A stretch of DNA of 64,000 nucleotides, taken from JAXGXJ01 sp040772905 (GTDB taxonomy: Bacteria; Actinomycetota; Thermoleophilia; RBG-16-64-13). The position numbers and the translations under genes were made by a program. Location of the stretch: the NCBI GenBank assembly GCA_040772905.1, contig JAXGXJ010000006.1, positions 1 to 64,000 of the forward strand, read 5' to 3'. The notes below the pieces were generated by a model. The model saw only the letters and a list, made by a program, of their open reading frames with translations. It was not told the DNA's origin and did not search any database. This document shows, in pieces, positions 16,399 to 26,400 of the stretch (the first letter of the stretch is position 1; each line of letters starts with the position of its first letter).

Positions 16399-17760
16399 AT
16401 GCACGAGTACGCTGAACAGATCGTCTCCCTGGTGCAGATCAAGAACCCGGCCGAACCCGAGTTCCATCAGGCTGTCCGCGAGGTGGTCGATTCCCTGGCT
16501 TTGGTCTTCGACAAGCATCCCGAATACCGCCAGGCCAAGATCATGGAGCGCATGGTGGAGCCCGAACGGGTCATCATGTTCCGCGTGCCCTGGACCGACG
16601 ACCGCGGCGAGATCCAGGTCAACCGCGGCTTCCGCATCCAGATGAGTTCCGCAATCGGCCCCTACAAAGGCGGCCTCCGCTTCCATCCATCGGTGAACCT
16701 GGGCATCCTCAAGTTCCTGGCCTTCGAGCAGGTGTTCAAGAACTCACTCACCACCCTTCCCATGGGCGGCGGCAAGGGCGGGTCGGATTTCGATCCCAAG
16801 GGCAAGAGCGACGCTGAAGTCATGCGCTTCTGCCAGAGCTTCATGACCGAACTCTACCGCCACATCGGACCCGATACCGACGTCCCCGCCGGCGACATCG
16901 GCGTGGGCGGGCGCGAGATCGGTTATCTCTTCGGCCAGTACAAGCGGCTGCGCAACGAGTTCAGCGGCGTGCTCACCGGGAAGGGGCTGGGCTGGGGCGG
17001 CTCGCTCATCAGGCCCGAAGCCACCGGCTACGGCGCCATCTACTTCGCCGCCGAGATGCTGGCCACACGGGGTGAGACGTTCGAGGGCAAGACCTGCCTG
17101 GTCTCGGGCAGCGGCAACGTGGCTCAGTACGCCATCCAGAAGATCCTGCAGTTGGGCGGCAAGCCGGTGAGCGCCTCCGACTCCAATGGCTTCATCTACG
17201 ACGAAGCCGGCTTCGACGAAGGCAAACTGGCCTTCCTCATGGAACTCAAGAACGTCCGTCGCGCGCGCATCAAGGAGTACGCCGACAAGTACCCCAGCGC
17301 GGTGTACACCGCCTTCGATCCCAGCGCCGATCACTCCCCGCAGTGGGATATCAAAGCCGATTGCGCCTTCCCCTGCGCCACGCAGAACGAGATCAATGCC
17401 GTCGACGCGCAGAACCTGCTCCGCAACGGCGTGTTCTGTGTGGCCGAGGGCGCCAATATGCCCACCACCCTCGATGGCGTGAACGCCTTCCTCGACGCGG
17501 GCATCCTCTACGCCCCGGGCAAAGCCGCCAACGCGGGCGGAGTGGCCACCTCGGGCCTGGAGATGTCGCAGAACAGCATGCGCATCCGTTGGCCCCGTGA
17601 AGAGGTCGACAGCCGTCTGCACGAGATCATGCGCAGCATCCATCAGGCCTGCATGCAGGCTGCCGAGACCTACGGCACTCCGGGCAACTACGTGAACGGC
17701 GCCAACATCGCCGGCTTCCTCAAGGTGGCCGACGCGATGATGGACCAGGGCGTGGTGTAG
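16399..17760 (+). CDS. gdhA: NADP-specific glutamate dehydrogenase (hexameric class)
   Basis: 453 residues, normal for the GdhA class. It interconverts 2-oxoglutarate plus ammonia and glutamate. Seen: substrate segment GPYKGGLRFHP, catalytic-lysine segment PMGGGKGGSDFDPKGKS, GDIGVGGREIGYL and nucleotide-binding loop VSGSGNVAQYA. AGGAGG stands before the ATG. It is a single-gene unit with its own repeat-bearing promoter and a strong terminator. Confidence 0.97.
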   Translation: MHEYAEQIVSLVQIKNPAEPEFHQAVREVVDSLALVFDKHPEYRQAKIMERMVEPERVIMFRVPWTDDRGEIQVNRGFRIQMSSAIGPYKGGLRFHPSVNLGILKFLAFEQVFKNSLTTLPMGGGKGGSDFDPKGKSDAEVMRFCQSFMTELYRHIGPDTDVPAGDIGVGGREIGYLFGQYKRLRNEFSGVLTGKGLGWGGSLIRPEATGYGAIYFAAEMLATRGETFEGKTCLVSGSGNVAQYAIQKILQLGGKPVSASDSNGFIYDEAGFDEGKLAFLMELKNVRRARIKEYADKYPSAVYTAFDPSADHSPQWDIKADCAFPCATQNEINAVDAQNLLRNGVFCVAEGANMPTTLDGVNAFLDAGILYAPGKAANAGGVATSGLEMSQNSMRIRWPREEVDSRLHEIMRSIHQACMQAAETYGTPGNYVNGANIAGFLKVADAMMDQGVV

Positions 17761-17776
17761 AGCGGGACTCTGCTCG

Positions 17777-17824
17777 CGGGCCGCGGGCGGAGAGGGTCGC
17801 CCGGCCCTCCCCGCCCGCGGCCCG
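17777..17824. terminator. Strong hairpin terminator between gdhA and the converging peptidase gene
   Basis: Perfect 14-bp arms CGGGCCGCGGGCGG (17777-17790) and its complement (17811-17824), with five further pairs (GAGGG/CCCTC) inside. The following gtgtttct is a short T-rich tail for gdhA. It can act for both convergent genes. Confidence 0.8.
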
Positions 17825-17857
17825 ATGTGTTTCTAGGGAGGACGGTCGCTTCGCAGG

Positions 17858-19114
17858 TCAGTCAGCGGCGCGCAGAGTGGCGTAAGGGTTCACGGCCGCG
17901 CCCCCGCCGGGACGGATCTCGAAATGGAGATGGTTGCAGCCCGCGGCGTTACCGGTGGCACCCACGTATCCGATCACCCGCCCGGCCGATACCGACACAC
18001 CCGGCCTGATGCCCGACGCGATGCCGTCCAGATGGGCGAAGTAGTAGCTGGTGCCGTTGTTCCCCCGGAGCCAGACGGTGATGCCCCCCAGACCGGTATT
18101 GGTGGGGGTGGTGCGCGAGATGGTGCCGCTGACGCAGGCGACCACCGGGGTCCCCCTGGGAGCCATGATGTCGGTGCCCTTGTGCGTGCGGCCGCCGGAG
18201 CGCGGAGCCCCCCACGTGTCGGTGAAGCTATGAGGACCGTCCACCGGGAAGACGAACGCCCCCGGCTGGACACGACTGCTGGAACCCCCGCTGGATGGAC
18301 GCGATGCGCTTGACGTGCCGCCCGAGCTGGACGAATCGGCCTTGGCTTTGGCTCTGGCGGCGGCCGCTGCGGCTGCCGCTTTGCGCGCAGCCTCCTCTTC
18401 AGCCGCCTTCCTCGCCGCCTCTTCCAGAGCCGCCACCTGTTTCTTGAGCCTCTTGTACTCGGCCGCCGAGGCGGTCATCTTCTCGTTCATCTCGGTCTGG
18501 AGAGACTTGAGCTCCTCCATCTTTCCCGTCTGCTCCTGCTCTATCTGGGCGAGGTCGACCTCAGTGGATCGGGACTTCTCCAGATGCGTCTTCACCTGCG
18601 CGAAGAGCTCTTGGTCCTGGTCGGCCAACCGCCCCAACAAGGACAGGCGATGAAGGATGGTGCTGAAATCGGACTCCTCGAACAGGATCTCCAGGTAGGG
18701 CGGTGTGGTCGAGCGACCATCCTTGTAGAGACTCACCACTCTCTCGGCCAACTGCGCCTGTACGATGCCCAGGTCCTTGTTGGTGCGAGCGATGTCCTTC
18801 TTCACCTCGCCGATGGCCTCTTCGATCTCCGCCAGACGCGACTCGGCGTTGCCGTACTTGGTGGCCAAGGCATCGAACTGCTCCTGGAGCTCCGCCAGTT
18901 GGGCCCGCGCGGCCTTGAGTTCAGCCTGCTTCTGGGAGAGCGCCGACGCGGCTGTGGACTGCGGAGCCGGCAGAAGGACCAACAGGAAGACGAGGACGAG
19001 CACCGCCGCAGCAAGCGTCAGCAAGAGACCTGCGGAGACCCACGAGCGCATGCGTGGATGCCGGCGTCTCTCGATCCCTTCAGTGGTTCCTTCCGGTGTC
19101 CCGAAAGCCGTCAT
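17858..19114 (-). CDS. Membrane-anchored murein hydrolase activator / M23 peptidase (EnvC/NlpD type)
   Basis: 418 residues from the ATG at 19114. A membrane anchor lies at about 24-49, then a long coiled coil (about 58-255, rich in Glu, Lys, Ala and Leu), a Ser-rich linker and a C-terminal LytM/M23 domain with HKGTDIMAPRG and HLHFEIRPG. The H-x3-D and H-x-H zinc ligands are present, so it may be an active endopeptidase rather than only an activator. It would act outside the membrane on peptidoglycan during division or growth. Confidence 0.88.
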   Translation of the reverse strand: MTAFGTPEGTTEGIERRRHPRMRSWVSAGLLLTLAAAVLVLVFLLVLLPAPQSTAASALSQKQAELKAARAQLAELQEQFDALATKYGNAESRLAEIEEAIGEVKKDIARTNKDLGIVQAQLAERVVSLYKDGRSTTPPYLEILFEESDFSTILHRLSLLGRLADQDQELFAQVKTHLEKSRSTEVDLAQIEQEQTGKMEELKSLQTEMNEKMTASAAEYKRLKKQVAALEEAARKAAEEEAARKAAAAAAAARAKAKADSSSSGGTSSASRPSSGGSSSRVQPGAFVFPVDGPHSFTDTWGAPRSGGRTHKGTDIMAPRGTPVVACVSGTISRTTPTNTGLGGITVWLRGNNGTSYYFAHLDGIASGIRPGVSVSAGRVIGYVGATGNAAGCNHLHFEIRPGGGAAVNPYATLRAAD

Positions 19115-19122
19115 GGCCCTGT

Positions 19123-19128
19123 ATTGTA
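19123..19128 (-). promoter_or_regulatory. -10 box of the M23 peptidase gene
   Basis: TACAAT on the minus strand, eight bases before the ATG at 19114, with no Shine-Dalgarno; a leaderless start is likely. An in-frame TTG at 19132 would lie upstream of the promoter and is rejected. Confidence 0.45.
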
Positions 19129-19198
19129 GCAAGAGACGGTATGTTCGCGGCTCACGGGCCGCTCAGACGGCCTTTGCGCACATGCCCGGGAGTCTCTG

Positions 19199-19981
19199 TC
19201 AGAGCCGCATAGGGATGCCTTGCGCGGCCATGAACTCCTTCGCCTCTCGGATGGTGAACTCCCCATAGTGGAAGATGGAGGCCGCCAGCACCGCGTCGGC
19301 CTTGCCCAGGGTGATGACATCTGCCAGATGCTGCAGTTCCCCGGCGCCACCGCTGGCGATGACAGGCACGTTCACCACCGCGGCCACCGCCCGATGCAAC
19401 TCCAGGTCGTATCCGTCCTTGGTGCCGTCGCGGTCCATGGATGTGAGCAGGATCTCACCCGCTCCCAAGGCCACCGCGCGGGCCGCCCACTCAACCGCGT
19501 CCACGCCCGTGGGGATTCTACCTCCGTTGATATAGGCTTCCCATCGCAGCGCCTCCTCCGGTGCTCCGGCGCCACCCTCCGCCCGCTTGGCGTCGATGGC
19601 GATGACCACGCACTGCGAGCCGAAGCGACGCGCGCACGCTGTGATGAGGCTGGGGTCACGGATGGCCGCCGAGTTGAGAGAGATCTTGTCGGCGCCGGCC
19701 CCCAGCACGGCCCGCACATCCTCCTCGCTGCGGATGCCGCCCCCGATGGTGAAGGGGATGAACACCTCATCCGCACAGCGCCGAGCCAGCTCCACGATGG
19801 TGTCCCGCTTCTCGTGCGACGCGGTGATGTCGAGGAACACCAGCTCGTCGGCCCCCTCGCGGTCATAGTGAGCCGCGAGCTCCACTGGGTCGCCGGCATC
19901 GCGGATGTCCACGAAGTTGGTGCCTTTCACCACGCGGCCCTCGTGCACATCAAGGCAGGGGATGATGCGCTTGAGCAGCAT
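19199..19981 (-). CDS. hisF: Imidazole glycerol phosphate synthase cyclase subunit HisF
   Basis: 260 residues, TIM barrel. Works with HisH to form imidazole glycerol phosphate and AICAR in histidine synthesis. Catalytic aspartates lie in IIPCLDVHEGRVVKG and VVIAIDAKRAEG; phosphate loops PFTIGGGIRS and VIASGGAGELQHL are intact. Overlaps the hisA stop by one base (TGATG). Last gene of the operon. Confidence 0.97.
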   Translation of the reverse strand: MLLKRIIPCLDVHEGRVVKGTNFVDIRDAGDPVELAAHYDREGADELVFLDITASHEKRDTIVELARRCADEVFIPFTIGGGIRSEEDVRAVLGAGADKISLNSAAIRDPSLITACARRFGSQCVVIAIDAKRAEGGAGAPEEALRWEAYINGGRIPTGVDAVEWAARAVALGAGEILLTSMDRDGTKDGYDLELHRAVAAVVNVPVIASGGAGELQHLADVITLGKADAVLAASIFHYGEFTIREAKEFMAAQGIPMRL

Positions 19982-20769
19982 CAGGACACGCCCCCCTGCA
20001 CGCCCTCAGGTCGCTCCGTCAGTGATGCATCGGTCTCCAGCGGCCCATCCAACACCGCGAGCGCCTCTTGGACCGTGAAACGCTGCTCGTAGAGGGCCCG
20101 GCCGGCGATGACGCCCGTCACCCCCAGAGGTTCGAGCGGCTGCAGCGCCCGCAGGTCGTCCAGGCTCGTGACCCCGCCCGAAGCGATGATCTCCAGGCTG
20201 CTACCTTCGGCCAGTTCGCGGATGCCCTGCAGGTTGACGCTCTGCATCATGCCGTCGCGGCTGATATCGGTGTAGAGGATCTCGCGTACGCCCATGCGCT
20301 CGAGGACGGCGACCAGTTCGCCGGCACGCACGTCGCTGCGCTCCTGCCAGCCTTTGGTCTTGACGAAGCCGTCCTCGGCGTCGACCGCCACCACCAGCCG
20401 CTCAGGCCCCAAGATCGCGAGAGCCCGGCGCAGGAACTCCTGGTCCTCCACGGCGCTGGTGCCGATCACGGCCCGAGCGACAGCGCTGCCGGCCACCGCC
20501 TGGAGCGCAGCTTCGGTGCGGATGCCGCCTCCGGTCTCGACCACCATGGGCACAGCCTCGGCGATGGCCCTGATCACGGGGAAGTTGCGCTGTTCGCCGT
20601 AGCGAGCGCCATCCAAATCCACAACATGCAGGAAGCGGGCACCCTCTTCCGCCCAGTGCCGAGCCATGGCCACGGGATCGTCACCGAACACGGTCTCGTC
20701 GGCGAAATCACCCTTGCGCAGACGTACGCAGCGGCCGCCCTGGATATCTATGGCGGGGAACAGCCTCAT
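19981..20769 (-). CDS. hisA: Phosphoribosylformimino-AICAR-phosphate isomerase HisA
   Basis: 262 residues, TIM barrel paralogous to HisF. Catalyses the Amadori-type isomerisation of ProFAR. Asp8 in LFPAIDIQGG and Asp in YTDISRDGMM are the catalytic pair. The ATG at 20769 overlaps hisH by four bases (ATGA). A longer open frame runs upstream, but it is antisense-like noise over hisH. Confidence 0.96.
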   Translation of the reverse strand: MRLFPAIDIQGGRCVRLRKGDFADETVFGDDPVAMARHWAEEGARFLHVVDLDGARYGEQRNFPVIRAIAEAVPMVVETGGGIRTEAALQAVAGSAVARAVIGTSAVEDQEFLRRALAILGPERLVVAVDAEDGFVKTKGWQERSDVRAGELVAVLERMGVREILYTDISRDGMMQSVNLQGIRELAEGSSLEIIASGGVTSLDDLRALQPLEPLGVTGVIAGRALYEQRFTVQEALAVLDGPLETDASLTERPEGVQGGVS

Positions 20770-21401
20770 ACGGTGGTCTCCAATCCTGCCCGACGGGCGA
20801 AGTTGCGGTAGAAGCGCAGCCCCAGCGTGCTCGACTTCTCGGGATGGAACTGCACGGCGGCCATGTTGTCCACCTCGATGGAAGACACGAAGGCCACCCC
20901 GTCGTAGTCGGTCATGGTGAGCACAGCCGACGGCGAGCGGGGCACCACCGCGTAGCCGTGAACGAAGTAGAAGGCCGTACTGTCGGGGATACCCTCGAAG
21001 AGGTCGGACTCGCGGCACAGCTCGGCTTGGTTCCAACCGATGTGCGGTACCTTCACCCGTTCGGGCAGAGCCCTCACATCGCCACGCACCAGCCCCAGAC
21101 CACACGCTCCCGGATCCTCCTCGCTGCCCTCGAAGAGCAGTTGCAGGCCCAAACACACCCCCAAGAACGGCACTCCTGCCTCCACACGCTCCACCAGCGC
21201 CTCCACCAAGCCTCGCTGTTCCAACTGCCTCACTGCGGCCCCGAACGCGCCCACCCCGGGCAGCACCAGACCGGCCGCGCGCCTCATCTCGGCCACGTCG
21301 GCGCCCACGACCACGTCCACCCCCACGTGCTCGAACGCCTTCTGCACCGAGCGCAGGTTGCCGGAGCCGTAGTCGACGATGTATAGGTGACGGGCCGTCA
21401 C
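20766..21401 (-). CDS. hisH: Imidazole glycerol phosphate synthase glutaminase subunit HisH
   Basis: 211 residues, class I glutamine amidotransferase. Nucleophile Cys in FLGVCLGLQLL, with His and Glu in QFHPEKSS; oxyanion region VLPGVGAFGAA. Supplies ammonia to HisF. The start is a GTG that overlaps the hisB stop (GTGA). Confidence 0.96.
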   Translation of the reverse strand: MTARHLYIVDYGSGNLRSVQKAFEHVGVDVVVGADVAEMRRAAGLVLPGVGAFGAAVRQLEQRGLVEALVERVEAGVPFLGVCLGLQLLFEGSEEDPGACGLGLVRGDVRALPERVKVPHIGWNQAELCRESDLFEGIPDSTAFYFVHGYAVVPRSPSAVLTMTDYDGVAFVSSIEVDNMAAVQFHPEKSSTLGLRFYRNFARRAGLETTV

Positions 21402-22018
21402 AGCACGCCCTTGGTGGAAGGGATGGCATCCGACCGCGGATCACCAGCAACAGCAGCACGCAGAGCCTTGCCGAACGCCTTGAACACGGCCTCGATGACA
21501 TGGTGCGGGTCTCCGCCAGCCAACACACGCACGTGCATGGTCAGACGAGCGTTGTTGGTGAGCGCCCGGAAGAACTCGGCCACCAGACCGGTATCGAAGC
21601 CGGCGATGCTCTCCGCCACCGGCCCCCCTTCGTAGGCGAAGAATGGGCGGCCGCTCAAGTCCAGCGCCACCAGCGCAAGGGCTTCATCCATAGGGACGAA
21701 CATGCTGCCGTAGCGATTGATGCCCCGCTTGTCGCCCACTGCTTCAGCCAGAGCCTGGCCCAGGCATATGCCCACATCCTCCACCGTGTGATGCCCCCCC
21801 GTGTGGAGGTCTCCCTGCGCTTCCACCTCCAGCCCGAAGAGCCCGTGACCCGCGAACAGTTCAAGCATGTGGTCGAAGAAGCCCAGGCCCGTGCTCACGG
21901 CGGCGCTGCCGGTCCCGTCGAGGTCGAGTGTCACGCGCACGCGCGTCTCGCGCGTCTCACGGGTGATGGTAGCCGCACGAGGCCGAGCGATGCTGGCGGC
22001 GGAGCTATCGGGCTGCAC
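21398..22018 (-). CDS. hisB: Imidazoleglycerol-phosphate dehydratase HisB
   Basis: 206 residues from the GTG at 22018, which has GGAGG five bases upstream; the frame continues upstream to a GTG at 22075, but that adds a non-conserved extension. Mn-binding motifs HTGGHHTVEDVGI and GDPHHVIEAVFKAFG are present. It is the monofunctional dehydratase, without the phosphatase half found in E. coli. A 110-base gap separates it from hisD, where many actinobacteria carry hisC. Confidence 0.95.
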   Translation of the reverse strand: MQPDSSAASIARPRAATITRETRETRVRVTLDLDGTGSAAVSTGLGFFDHMLELFAGHGLFGLEVEAQGDLHTGGHHTVEDVGICLGQALAEAVGDKRGINRYGSMFVPMDEALALVALDLSGRPFFAYEGGPVAESIAGFDTGLVAEFFRALTNNARLTMHVRVLAGGDPHHVIEAVFKAFGKALRAAVAGDPRSDAIPSTKGVL

Positions 22019-22128
22019 GGTCTCCTCCAGGGGTAGTGTTGTCCGGGTGCTCAGGGGCTTGGCGAACACTCCCACCGCGACCTCGCCGGAGCACCGAGCG
22101 AGGATAGCACAGGGCCGATGAGGCTCGG

Positions 22129-23445
22129 TCAGTCGCCCCGAGCGCGCATCTCGGCCGAGACGCGATGGAAGGCGAAGCCTTCGCTGTCGGCCAGGGTGGC
22201 AAGGGGCGGCGTGAGACGTTCGGCGGCCTCGACCGAGACCTCCACATACGACGACCTACGCCGAAAGGTCTCCACCGACAAAGGCGACGAGAAGCGGGCT
22301 GCTCCTCCGGTGGGCAGCACGTGGTTGCTGCCGGCCACATAGTCGCCGAAGGCGGTGGGGGTATGGTGCCCCAAGAAGATGGCTCCCGCCGAGCGCACTC
22401 GGGGCAGGAAGGCGCGCGCGTCGGCCAGTTGCACCTCCAGATGCTCGGGAGCGTAGGCGTTGGTGAGCTCCTCGGCCAGACTGAGGAAATCCTCGCCCGG
22501 CCCCGGGTAGAAGGCCCAAAGGCGTGACTCGTCGTGCTGGGGACCCACCTCGCCGCGTTGTCTCTCCACTTCCAACTCCACGCGCAGCGATCCGACGGCC
22601 TGCGCCACCGCCCCCACGAACTCCTCCGATTGGGCCATGAGCACAGCCTGCGCCCCGCTGCCGTGCTCCTCTTGGGCCAGGAGATCGGCGGCCACCCATT
22701 CCGGTCGGGCCGTGGCGTCGGCCACCACCAGCACCTCACTGGGACCGGCCAGACTGTCGATGCCCACCCTGCCATAGACCTGGCGCTTGGCCTCCATGAC
22801 ATAGGCGTTGCCGGGACCGCAGATCACATCCACTCGCGGGATGGTCGCTGTTCCGAAGGCCATGGCGGCGATCGCCTGTGCCCCTCCCACGCAGAACACC
22901 CGCTCGATACCCATGAGGTGGGCGGCCGCCAGCACCGAGCGGTTGACGCTGCCGTCTTTGCGGGGCGGCGTGCAGATGATCAGCTCCTCGACCCCGGCCA
23001 CCAGCGCCGGCACGGAGTTCATGATGACGGTCGAGGCATACGAACCCAACCCGCCGGGCACGTACAGACCGGCCCTCCCAACTGGCAGGTGACGGATACC
23101 CAGGCGTTGTCCCTGGGCCCCTACATCTTCCCAATCCGGGGTCAGCTCATGACGGTGGAAGAAGGTGCAGTTGGCTTTGGCCGTCTGGAGCGCAGCCACG
23201 ATGGTGGAGTCGGCCTCGTCGTAGGCGATCTGGAGCCGCTCCACCGGCACGGTGAGGGTCGAGAGAGTGGCTCCAGGGAAATCGAGGCGGGCCGTAGCTT
23301 CGACCAGGGCTTCGTCGCCGCGCGCGCACACATCCGCCAGAAGAGCGGCCACCGTGTCCGAGATCTCCCGTCCCTGGGACTCGGGCGGCCGCAACGCCGC
23401 CACGGTCTCCCGCAGCGTAGAGGCATGAAGAGGGCTCACTCTCAC
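22129..23445 (-). CDS. hisD: Histidinol dehydrogenase HisD
   Basis: 438 residues from the GTG at 23445. Oxidises histidinol to histidine with two NAD. Recognised by FCVGGAQAIAAMAFG, CGPGNAYVMEAKRQVYG, AQEEHGSGAQAVL and LGHHTPTAFGDYVAGSNHVLP. GGGGGTG precedes the GTG, which overlaps the dnaE stop by four bases (GTGA), so hisD translation is coupled to dnaE. Confidence 0.95.
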   Translation of the reverse strand: MRVSPLHASTLRETVAALRPPESQGREISDTVAALLADVCARGDEALVEATARLDFPGATLSTLTVPVERLQIAYDEADSTIVAALQTAKANCTFFHRHELTPDWEDVGAQGQRLGIRHLPVGRAGLYVPGGLGSYASTVIMNSVPALVAGVEELIICTPPRKDGSVNRSVLAAAHLMGIERVFCVGGAQAIAAMAFGTATIPRVDVICGPGNAYVMEAKRQVYGRVGIDSLAGPSEVLVVADATARPEWVAADLLAQEEHGSGAQAVLMAQSEEFVGAVAQAVGSLRVELEVERQRGEVGPQHDESRLWAFYPGPGEDFLSLAEELTNAYAPEHLEVQLADARAFLPRVRSAGAIFLGHHTPTAFGDYVAGSNHVLPTGGAARFSSPLSVETFRRRSSYVEVSVEAAERLTPPLATLADSEGFAFHRVSAEMRARGD

Positions 23446-26400
23446 GATCGCACCCCCTGACACACACAATCGTCGCCCAAAAGCTCCTTCAACTCCGCGA
23501 ACAGGCTCGCCTGTGGCTCCACACGGAAGCCGTCTCCAAAACGCAACCGCCGCGCACCCTCACCCATGCGCACGTACATGTCCACCGAACAGCGGCCTGG
23601 GAAGCGGACCAAGATGCGCTTGAGGTCGTCTACGACGGTGGACGGCAGGCGCTCTCCGTCCACAGAGATAGCCAGCGGCTCCAAGCCGGTGCGCGGAGTG
23701 AACGGTTCGATAGCCAAGGGGATGAACTTGGTCTCAGCCTCGTCCTTGTGGTCCACCCGTCCCTTGATCTTCACCACTCTGTCCTCCACCAAGAGTTCCT
23801 TGTTCTCCTGGTAGATAGCGGGAAAGCAGACGATCTCCACCGACCCCTCCAGCCCTTCGACGGTGACGAAGGCCATCATCTCGCCCGACTTCTTGGTGGT
23901 GATACGCTTCACCGTGCCGATCATGCCCACGATGGTGGTGACACCCCCGTCGGGGACCTCTGCCAACTGGGATATGAGGTGGCCGGCCTCCTGGCGGATC
24001 TGGTGGCGGATGTCCTTCAGCGGATGCGAACTCACGTAGAGGCCCAGCATCTCCTTCTCGTACGCCAAGAGCTCTTCCTTGCTGAAGTCGTCGGCCGGGA
24101 TCTCCACCGGAGGTGACCCGTTGCTGCGTGTGGCCGTCCGGGACGCGCTGTCATCCGCAGTTGTGCTCGCGCCGTCCCCACGCTGGCCCTCGAACAGCAG
24201 GTCGAAGATGGACGCCTGGCCGATATCGGCGTCGGCCCGCACCTTCTTCCCGTGGGCCATGGCCTGCGGCAATACCTGCAGCATGCCGCGACGCGAGGGT
24301 CCTATGGAATCCATGGCGCCCGACTTGAGCAGGCTCTCGATGGCCCGCCCGTTGACCGTGGTGAGGTCGACGCGCTCGCAGAAGTCGAACAGATGGCGGA
24401 ATGGCCCGCCCCGCTCGCGCGCCTCCAGGATGGTGCGGATGGCGTTCTCGCCCACGTTCTTCACCGCGTTCAGCCCAAAGCGTATGCGGCCGTCGACGCC
24501 GCGGAAGTCGAGCACCGACTCGTTGATGTCGGGGGGAAGCACCTCGATGCCCATCTCGTTGGCCACGGTGACGTAGAAGGGCACCTTGTCCTTCGTGTCC
24601 ATGACGCTGGAGATGAGGGCGGCCATGTACTCGACCGGATGGTTGGCCTTGAGATACGCGGTGCGATACGAGATGAGTGCGTAGCAGGCGGCGTGCGACT
24701 TGTTGAACGAGTAGTCGCCGGCCTTCTCCATGAGCGACCACAAGTAGTCGATGACTTTGGGCTGAGTGCCCGACGCGGCTGCACCCTCGCGGAACTTGGG
24801 CTCCAACTGCTCCATCTTGGCCCGGATCTTCTTGCCGATGGCCTTGCGCAGGTCGTCGGCCTGAGCCGGCGTGAAGCCGCCGATACTCTTGGAGATGGCC
24901 ATCAGCTGCTCCTGGTAGATGGCCACACCATAGGTGGGTTCCAGTATGGGCTTGAGACGCTCGTCGGCATACTCGATGGCCCCGGGATCGCGCTTGTTGC
25001 GCGCGTACTGTGGGATGAACTCCATGGGACCGGGCCGGTACAAGGCCACCAGGGCGATGAGGTCGTCGAGCTTGGTGGGCTGGATCTCGCGCAGAGCCTC
25101 GCGCATGCCGCTGGACTCGAACTGGAACACTCCCTCCGAGTCTCCCTTGGCCAACATCTGGTAGGTGGGCTCGTCGTCCAAGGGGATGGTCTCGATGTCG
25201 AAGTCGGGATAGCCGCTGCCCCGGATGATCTTGACGGCGCTGTCGATGACGTCGAGGTTGCGCAGTCCCAGGAAGTCCATCTTGAGCAGACCCAGCTTCT
25301 CCACGTCGGTCATGGACACCTGAGTCACCACCTCGGCATCGCCCTTCTGCATGAGGGGCAGATGCTCGGTGAGGGGACCCTTGGAGATGACCACGCCGGC
25401 GGCGTGGATGGAATCCTGGCGTATGAGGCCCTCCAGCGGCTTGGCCATGTCGACCACCTGGCGGACCAGGTCGTCGCTGTCGTAGGCCTGACGGAGTTCG
25501 CCCTTGGCATCGGCGAGCGCCGCGTCCAAGGTGATGTTGAGTACCTCGGGCACCAACTTGGCGATGCGGTCGGCCTGGCCGTAGGGCACATCCATGACCC
25601 GGGCGGCGTCGCGGATGGCCTGGCGCGCCTTGATGGTGCCGAAGGTGGCGATCTGAGCCACGTGGTCGCGGCCGTATTTCTCCGTCACATACTCGATGAC
25701 CTTCTCGCGCCCGACGACCGAGAAGTCGATGTCGATGTCGGGCATACTGATGCGGTCGGGGTTGAGAAAACGCTCGAAGAGCAGGTCGTGGGCGATGGGA
25801 TCGAGATCGGTGATGCCCAACAGGTACGACACCAGCGAGCCCGCCGCAGAACCGCGGCCCGGCCCCACCGGGATGCCCGACTTCTTGGCGTAGGTGACGA
25901 AATCCCACACGATGAGGAAGTAGCCGGGGAAGCCCATCTTCTCCACCACGGCCAACTCGCTCTCAAGCCGCTCGCGCACCTCCGTCTCGGGCGCATCGCC
26001 ATACCGGCGCTGCAGCCCCTTCTCGCACTGCTCACGCAGGTAGGAAGACTCGGTGTAGCCCTCGGGCACCGGGAAGGCGGGGATGAGCATGTCTTCCAGG
26101 TCGATCTCGACGTTGCAGCGTTCGGCGATCTCCAAGGTGTTGCTCACTGCCTCGGGATGGTCGGCGAAGGCTTCGCGCATCTCCTGCTCGCTCTTGAAGT
26201 AGAACTCCTGAGAGGAGAAACGCATGCGGTTCTCCTCCGAGAGCCGGGAACCGGTCTGAATACAGAGGAGCACGTCGTGGGCGGTCGCGTCGTCCTCGCG
26301 CAGGTAATGGACGTCGTTCGTGGCGACCAGCTTGAGCCCCGTGCGCGACGCCACATCGGCCATGCGGCCGTTGATCTCGGCCAGCTCGGCGATGCCGGTC

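Noticed and set aside
20770..21528. A continuous frame upstream of hisA suggesting a 515-residue fusion
   Set aside because: The upstream part is an alternative frame of hisH with low-complexity Arg/Gly sequence; hisA has its own ATG at 20769 in a four-base overlap.
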